Shown piece by piece: positions 59,697-64,000 of a stretch of DNA of 64,000 nucleotides. This DNA is from Alphaproteobacteria bacterium (lineage in GTDB: Bacteria; Pseudomonadota; Alphaproteobacteria; RF32; CAG-239), in the NCBI GenBank assembly GCA_015062535.1, contig SUUK01000007.1, positions 1 to 64,000 of the forward strand, in the 5' to 3' direction. Position numbers and translations under genes: made by a program. The stretch's first letter is position 1, and the number at the start of each line of letters is the position of its first letter. The notes beneath the pieces were generated by a model, which was not told the origin of the DNA, did no database searches, and saw only the letters and a program-made list of their open reading frames with translations.

Positions 59697-61678
59697 TACT
59701 TATCCTTCCTAAGATTTGTAAATAGTTCAATAAATTTATTTGAAATCACTTTGTGAGTATATTTTTTTAAAGTAATTTCTTGCGCTTTTTTAGCCTTTTT
59801 TTCTCTCTTGATAGGGTTATTTAAATAAAAATCAATAAGATAACCTAGATCTTCTTTGTTCTTAAACATAGGTATACTATCTCCAAAAATCTCCTCAATA
59901 TACGGACTATATTCAGATATAACCATAACACCTATTGCTGAAACATCATATAATCTATTAATAACAAGCCCGATATCTTCCAAATCTTCCGCATGGTCGC
60001 TCAAAACAATTTTAGCAGAGCTATAATATTTATAAAGCTCATTGTTGTCTATATATTCTCCCTTGATGTATTTATCATCAATTTTTCCTCTCCAATTAAG
60101 TCCATAGACATCTACATCATATCCTAGTTCTAATGCATATTTTACGCTTTCTCTTTCATACCACGTAGAGCCTACAAACAATAAATCCGTTGCCAAATCT
60201 TCATCATAGCTATACTTAAATTTATTAGGGTTTGTAAATTGGGTAACAAATTCTGCTTTATAGCCTAAGTTCTTTAATTTTTCATATGTTTTCTTTGCTG
60301 GAGTTGCAATAAGGTCAAAGTCTTCTAAATAATTATTAAGGCTAGCATCTGTGTTATATTTGAAATTATCATCAGTATTTTTAAACTTTCCAAGCCAAGG
60401 AATAAACGTTGGAAAATATAAGTACATTATCTTATTTTTGCTTTCATCTTCTTTTTCAAAATTGTTTATCTTAAATTGCATATATAAAAGATTTTTAGCT
60501 TCATTGTAAAAATCATCTTTATCAAATTTATTATCTAAATTTAAGAAATACCCTCTAACATTTGCATTGTTTTCCTTAAAGCCTTCTTGCAAATCTAAGC
60601 TAAGCCAGTAATCACCAATTTCTTTTGCATATTTAGGATATGGAAATTTTAATACATATTTATTTTTATCAAGCTCATTTTTGTTACTTAATTCATTAAT
60701 AATAGTTTCTGCAACAACTTTGTTTGTGAAATATTTTAAGGTAATTTCTTGCGCTTTTTTAGCCTTTTTTATTCTCTCATCAGGATGAGCCAAATAATAA
60801 TCAATAAGTTCTTTTAATTCTTCTTTTGTCTTAAACATTGGAATACTATCGCCATAAAAATGCTCAATTTCTTCCATGTAATCAGAAATTAAAAAGCCTC
60901 CGCTTGCAGTAACATCAAAAACCCTGTTGCTTATAAAACCAGCTTTTTTCATATCACCCCTTGTGTCGTTTAAGACAATTTTCGAAGAGGCATAATATTT
61001 ATGTAATTCCTCATTATCGATATAGTCACCTTTGAAAAATTCTATTGGTGCTTTGTCTTGCCAGCCGTTTCCGTATAAAGCAACATCAAAACCACTTTCA
61101 ATTGCCCATTTTGCGCTAATTCTCTCATATCCTGGGCGACCTACAAACAAAATATCATGTGCTTTTGTTTCATCAAATTCATAAAAAAACTTTTCAGGAT
61201 TTGTAAATTGTGGAGTAAATATCGTTTTTATACCAAGTTTTTCAATTTCTTTTTGATATTTAGGCGAGGCAACTGCAATCAAATCATAATCCCAAAGTTC
61301 GGTTTGCAAAGAATACCAATAAGGTTCTTTTGCATCTTTTAAGTTTTTATACTTATGAGTTTGAGCTGTTTCTAATGGGTAATATAAATACATTACATTT
61401 TTTTTACTTGTTTTTTTTATAGGATTAAATGGAACAAAACCATGCATATACACATCTATGTTAGTTTCTAGGCTTTCTTTAGGATAAAAGTCTTCAATAT
61501 AAGATGGTATAACAATATGTCCAAGTTTTTCAAACCCAACTTTAAGATCATTTCCTAATATATAGTCACCCCAAGTGTGCCAATTACTTTCTGCAGAAAT
61601 TTTAAGTCCTATATCTAAAGCTAAAGCCCTAAATGAGTATATACTAAAAAGTAATGCAAAAACAAATAAGCGCAACAT
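59696..61678 (-). CDS. Exported tandem CgeB-like glycosyltransferase, 660 aa
   Basis: A signal peptide (MLRLFVFALLFSIYSFRALA) is followed by two homologous ~310-residue units. Unit 1 has 'TQFTNPEKF'-like 'FTPQFTNPEKFFYEFD', 'DILFVGRPGYERISAKWAIE', 'NEELHKYYASSKIVLND' and 'NRVFDVTASGGFLISDY'. Unit 2 has the same landmarks: 'VTQFTNPNKFKYSYD', 'DLLFVGSTWYERESVKYALE', 'NNELYKYYSSAKIVLSD' and 'NRLYDVSAIGVMVISEY'. Each unit is a CgeB-type glycosyltransferase-like fold, so the protein is an internal duplication. A secretion signal on such an enzyme is odd. Preceded by the MFS gene (3-base gap). Confidence 0.7.
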   Translation of the reverse strand: MLRLFVFALLFSIYSFRALALDIGLKISAESNWHTWGDYILGNDLKVGFEKLGHIVIPSYIEDFYPKESLETNIDVYMHGFVPFNPIKKTSKKNVMYLYYPLETAQTHKYKNLKDAKEPYWYSLQTELWDYDLIAVASPKYQKEIEKLGIKTIFTPQFTNPEKFFYEFDETKAHDILFVGRPGYERISAKWAIESGFDVALYGNGWQDKAPIEFFKGDYIDNEELHKYYASSKIVLNDTRGDMKKAGFISNRVFDVTASGGFLISDYMEEIEHFYGDSIPMFKTKEELKELIDYYLAHPDERIKKAKKAQEITLKYFTNKVVAETIINELSNKNELDKNKYVLKFPYPKYAKEIGDYWLSLDLQEGFKENNANVRGYFLNLDNKFDKDDFYNEAKNLLYMQFKINNFEKEDESKNKIMYLYFPTFIPWLGKFKNTDDNFKYNTDASLNNYLEDFDLIATPAKKTYEKLKNLGYKAEFVTQFTNPNKFKYSYDEDLATDLLFVGSTWYERESVKYALELGYDVDVYGLNWRGKIDDKYIKGEYIDNNELYKYYSSAKIVLSDHAEDLEDIGLVINRLYDVSAIGVMVISEYSPYIEEIFGDSIPMFKNKEDLGYLIDFYLNNPIKREKKAKKAQEITLKKYTHKVISNKFIELFTNLRKDK

Positions 61679-61681
61679 ATC

Positions 61682-63061
61682 TTAATCCTTAGCATCTCCA
61701 ACATTCATTAGGGATTTTTCTTTTTTCATGTTATATTTATAGATTTTATAAATAAAGAATACACCAATAGGAATAAAGACAATTGCATAAATCCAAAAGA
61801 TATCTATAACTCTAATCCCCTCAACAGTACCTTCATTTTTGAGTAAAAATTTAGGAGCCATTAACATGACTGAAGTAAGAAGTCTTCCTGTCATCATATT
61901 AACAGATGAAGACAAAGACCTAATTTTAGGATTAATTAGCCTATGAAGTCTACTAATATGTGATATCGTAAACATTAATTGTAAACCAATGCAAACACAT
62001 AAGAAAATTATAAATAATAGGCAATTAAGTGGACTGATATGTCCCATCTTCATCAAAATAAATGACAAAGCACAGCCAACAATTTCTAATCCAAAAGAAA
62101 TGTTCCCAAGTGTAAATAACGAAATTTTCTTAGCAACACTTGCTGCAAAATAACTAAATGAAGAGCGGATAACATTATTTATAAAGATTACAACACCCAT
62201 AACTTTTATGTAATCAAGCCAGTTAAGGCTAACTAAATAATTCCATGTCGCTTCTCCAAAAACTCTAGCATCCCAACCAATACTATCAGCTAAATCTGTT
62301 AAAGATACAGATGGGTTTATCCCTGAACTTTTCATTAGAGGTTGGAAACTCCAGAAGAAAAAGTGTGATACACCAACCATGAAACCAGAAAATAGTACTA
62401 AATAACAATATTTGCGAGATTTTAATATGTAGCGAACCGCAACCCAAAACTTCTTTAGTCTTTCTTTCAAATTTACAACATGGTCTTTTACAGGAATATG
62501 TGCATTAGGAAGCATAGATAATAACAAAATTGCAGTAGAATAAATAACAAATTCTGAAATCAATAAAACATGAGAACCTAATTTTTCATATAATCCAGCC
62601 CCCAATAATGCTGCAATTCCTGTTCCAATATACATAGCCGCATTAAAGTTAGAATATGCTTTAACCATTTTCTTTTCTTCATTATTCTTTTTTAATATGT
62701 CATATATGAAAGATGAAGAAACTGAATCAAAACAGGCTTTTGAGCAAGAATATAAAAATTCACCAATTAAAATTATTTCAAAACCTCTAAAAAATATCCA
62801 TAAAAAGAGTCTTCCCAAAAACAAAGCATATGCAGTAATTAAAATATATTTTCTAGGAAAAATATCTCCCAAATATCCAGCAGGTATTTCAAACAAAAAG
62901 GCAAAAAATACAATTAATCCTTGAATAAGATAAAAATCGCCAACAGATAATCCATTTTCCTGATAAAAGAACAATAAAACAGGTAACAAAAATAGCTGAG
63001 ACCTTAAAAATGCCGCTATATTATATAATCCTAATGGAAAAGAAGATAAAAATTTACTCAT
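61682..63061 (-). CDS. MFS transporter, 459 aa
   Basis: About twelve hydrophobic segments. The MFS motif-A region is 'FEIPAGYLGDIFPRKYILIT' at ~50-75 (GxLaDrxGRk-like). A long central cytoplasmic loop (~190-210) contains 'KERLKKFWVAVRYILKSRKY'. It is likely a drug or metabolite exporter of the DHA type; no substrate is evident. First gene of the minus-strand operon with the two CgeB-like genes, so it may serve glycan or metabolite export. No strong Shine-Dalgarno sequence is visible. Confidence 0.85.
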   Translation of the reverse strand: MSKFLSSFPLGLYNIAAFLRSQLFLLPVLLFFYQENGLSVGDFYLIQGLIVFFAFLFEIPAGYLGDIFPRKYILITAYALFLGRLFLWIFFRGFEIILIGEFLYSCSKACFDSVSSSFIYDILKKNNEEKKMVKAYSNFNAAMYIGTGIAALLGAGLYEKLGSHVLLISEFVIYSTAILLLSMLPNAHIPVKDHVVNLKERLKKFWVAVRYILKSRKYCYLVLFSGFMVGVSHFFFWSFQPLMKSSGINPSVSLTDLADSIGWDARVFGEATWNYLVSLNWLDYIKVMGVVIFINNVIRSSFSYFAASVAKKISLFTLGNISFGLEIVGCALSFILMKMGHISPLNCLLFIIFLCVCIGLQLMFTISHISRLHRLINPKIRSLSSSVNMMTGRLLTSVMLMAPKFLLKNEGTVEGIRVIDIFWIYAIVFIPIGVFFIYKIYKYNMKKEKSLMNVGDAKD

Positions 63062-63185
63062 ATTACAAAATCCTGTTATTTTAATCTTAAATAACCATAG
63101 AATAACTAATGGTATTTGTCTTGTCTTATTTTTTAGTTATTGTAGTATAATCTACAAAATATTAATAAACTTTAAAAGGCTAAAA

Positions 63186-63632
63186 ATGGAAAAAGGTAAT
63201 TATAGCAAAGAAGATAAAGAGTTTATGTGTTTAACAGATAAATCTCGTAGCTCATCACGAATATCAGAACTTATAAACTTTATTAAATTAAATAATTATC
63301 ACAAAATAGGTATTGCATCATGCTTTAGTGTGTATAATTTGGCAGAAAAATTAAAATGTTTGCTTGAAGGTGAGGACCTTGAAGTTATAATTGTTCATTG
63401 TAAAGAAAGTAAATTAGAAGCCTCAGAAATATCTAGAAATATGAAAGGTCTATCTTGTGATCCACTTTCTCAAGCTTCATATTTAAATGAGCAAAAAACA
63501 GATTTTAACATTAATTTTGGTTTGTGTTTAGGGCATGGTATTTTGTTTCAAAAATATTCTAAAGCTCCAGTTACAACATTGCTCGTAAAAGATGCTTGTC
63601 ATTCGCACAATATTATGGAGAATTTTTCTTGA
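63186..63632 (+). CDS. DUF1847 family protein, 148 aa
   Basis: The pattern 'SRISELINFIKLNNYHKIGI', 'ASCFSVYNLAEKLKCLLEGE', 'DLEVIIVHCKESKL', 'CDPLSQASYLNEQKTDFNIN' and 'GLCLGHGILFQKYSKAPVTT' with LLVKDACHSHN matches the DUF1847 proteins of anaerobes, thought to bind metal through conserved Cys and His. The N-terminal Cys-rich part of longer members is absent. Its stop overlaps the start of the following glycosyltransferase by 4 bases. Confidence 0.8.
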   Translation: MEKGNYSKEDKEFMCLTDKSRSSSRISELINFIKLNNYHKIGIASCFSVYNLAEKLKCLLEGEDLEVIIVHCKESKLEASEISRNMKGLSCDPLSQASYLNEQKTDFNINFGLCLGHGILFQKYSKAPVTTLLVKDACHSHNIMENFS

Positions 63633-64000
63633 AAGAAGTAGCAAAAAAATATCTGTTAATTTTATTTATATTAGTTGGTCTACTTGTAATGGCTGTAGTT
63701 CACCATACAACGCTTGCTAAATCCCCATATTATTTAAGTATCGCCGCTATTATGAAAAATGAAAAACCATACCTAAAAGAGTGGATAGAGTATCATCTTT
63801 TGCAAGGGGTGGAACATTTTTATTTATGTGATAATGACAGCACTGATGGAACAAAAGAATACCTAAAGCCCTATATAGATAAAGGTGTAATAACATATAT
63901 CCCAAAGCCTGGAATAAACCAACAATTACGTTGCTATGAACAAATAGTAAAAGATTATAAAGATGAAACATATTGGCTTGCAATCATTGATTTAGATGAA
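63629..64000 (+). CDS. GT92-like glycosyltransferase, cut by window edge (TTG start)
   Basis: The first 124 codons are visible. An N-terminal membrane anchor (YLLILFILVGLLVMAVV) is followed by the family hallmark 'LSIAAIMKNEKPYLKEWIEY', 'HLLQGVEHFYLCDNDSTDGT' and 'ETYWLAIIDLDE', the DxD-type sugar-nucleotide site of GT92/DUF23-like GT-A enzymes. TTG 63629 is proposed because GGAG lies 8 bases upstream and the preceding stop overlaps it. The next ATG would remove the membrane anchor. It is the fourth glycan-related gene in this end of the window. Confidence 0.8.
   Translation, partial: MKEVAKKYLLILFILVGLLVMAVVHHTTLAKSPYYLSIAAIMKNEKPYLKEWIEYHLLQGVEHFYLCDNDSTDGTKEYLKPYIDKGVITYIPKPGINQQLRCYEQIVKDYKDETYWLAIIDLDE

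Overview
The window is very AT-rich and comes from a bacterium. The gene order nuoL-nuoM-nuoN-birA-rnj and the minus-strand block rpsF-rpsR-rplI are typical of Alphaproteobacteria. A HydE-type hydrogenase maturase, an LDH/MDH-family dehydrogenase and a badly eroded complex I membrane arm point to an anaerobic or fermentative, probably gut- or host-associated, alphaproteobacterium. This is an inference from gene content and was not tested by phylogeny.

Bases 1 to about 27,660 look like one integrated accessory island. It begins inside a DUF6538-type integrase cut by the window edge. It ends with a short tyrosine recombinase (26799-27380) next to the 3' end of a tRNA-Thr gene (27660-27735), a classic attachment geometry. 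In between lie small hypothetical genes with copied leaders, ankyrin proteins and a four-gene minus-strand operon (3847-8328). That operon encodes a double AAA+ ATPase, a WYL regulator, a PD-(D/E)XK-like nuclease and an uncharacterised protein, and is my best candidate for an undescribed defence system. Also present are a Fic enzyme, a secreted MORN-repeat protein overlapping a HEPN protein, a winged-helix/coiled-coil protein beside a phased iteron array, a fused nuclease-methyltransferase with its S subunit and an AAA-TOPRIM protein, a large UvrD-like helicase carrying a nuclease-like domain, a second HEPN protein and a DUF4143 ATPase preceded by an exact 32-bp-period repeat array.

Bases 27,800-43,800 are mostly chromosomal metabolism: apt, an amidoligase/N-formylglutamate-amidohydrolase-like pair, an MnmA-like thiouridylase translationally coupled to a HydE-like radical SAM protein, an esterase, a Nudix-like protein, a YhaM-like nuclease, a GNAT enzyme, a methyltransferase, an LDH/MDH-family enzyme and an aspartate-type aminotransferase. 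Two minus-strand units here have near-consensus promoters followed by long leaders.

Bases 43,800-57,500 begin with small membrane proteins. A cassette at 45.7-47.3 kb is bordered by copies of a tRNA-associated terminator and a tRNA-Lys 3' fragment, followed by tRNA-Lys. The NuoL/M/N-like proteins, BirA, RNase J and an LD-carboxypeptidase come next. A 720-bp cassette then duplicates the 3' end of rplI together with its terminator. The window closes with rplI-rpsR-rpsF and an envelope-glycan region: CgeB-like glycosyltransferases (one a secreted tandem fusion), an MFS transporter, a DUF1847 protein and a GT92 glycosyltransferase cut by the edge.

All calls come from reading translations and DNA by eye. 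Family assignments rest on remembered motifs and no database was searched.
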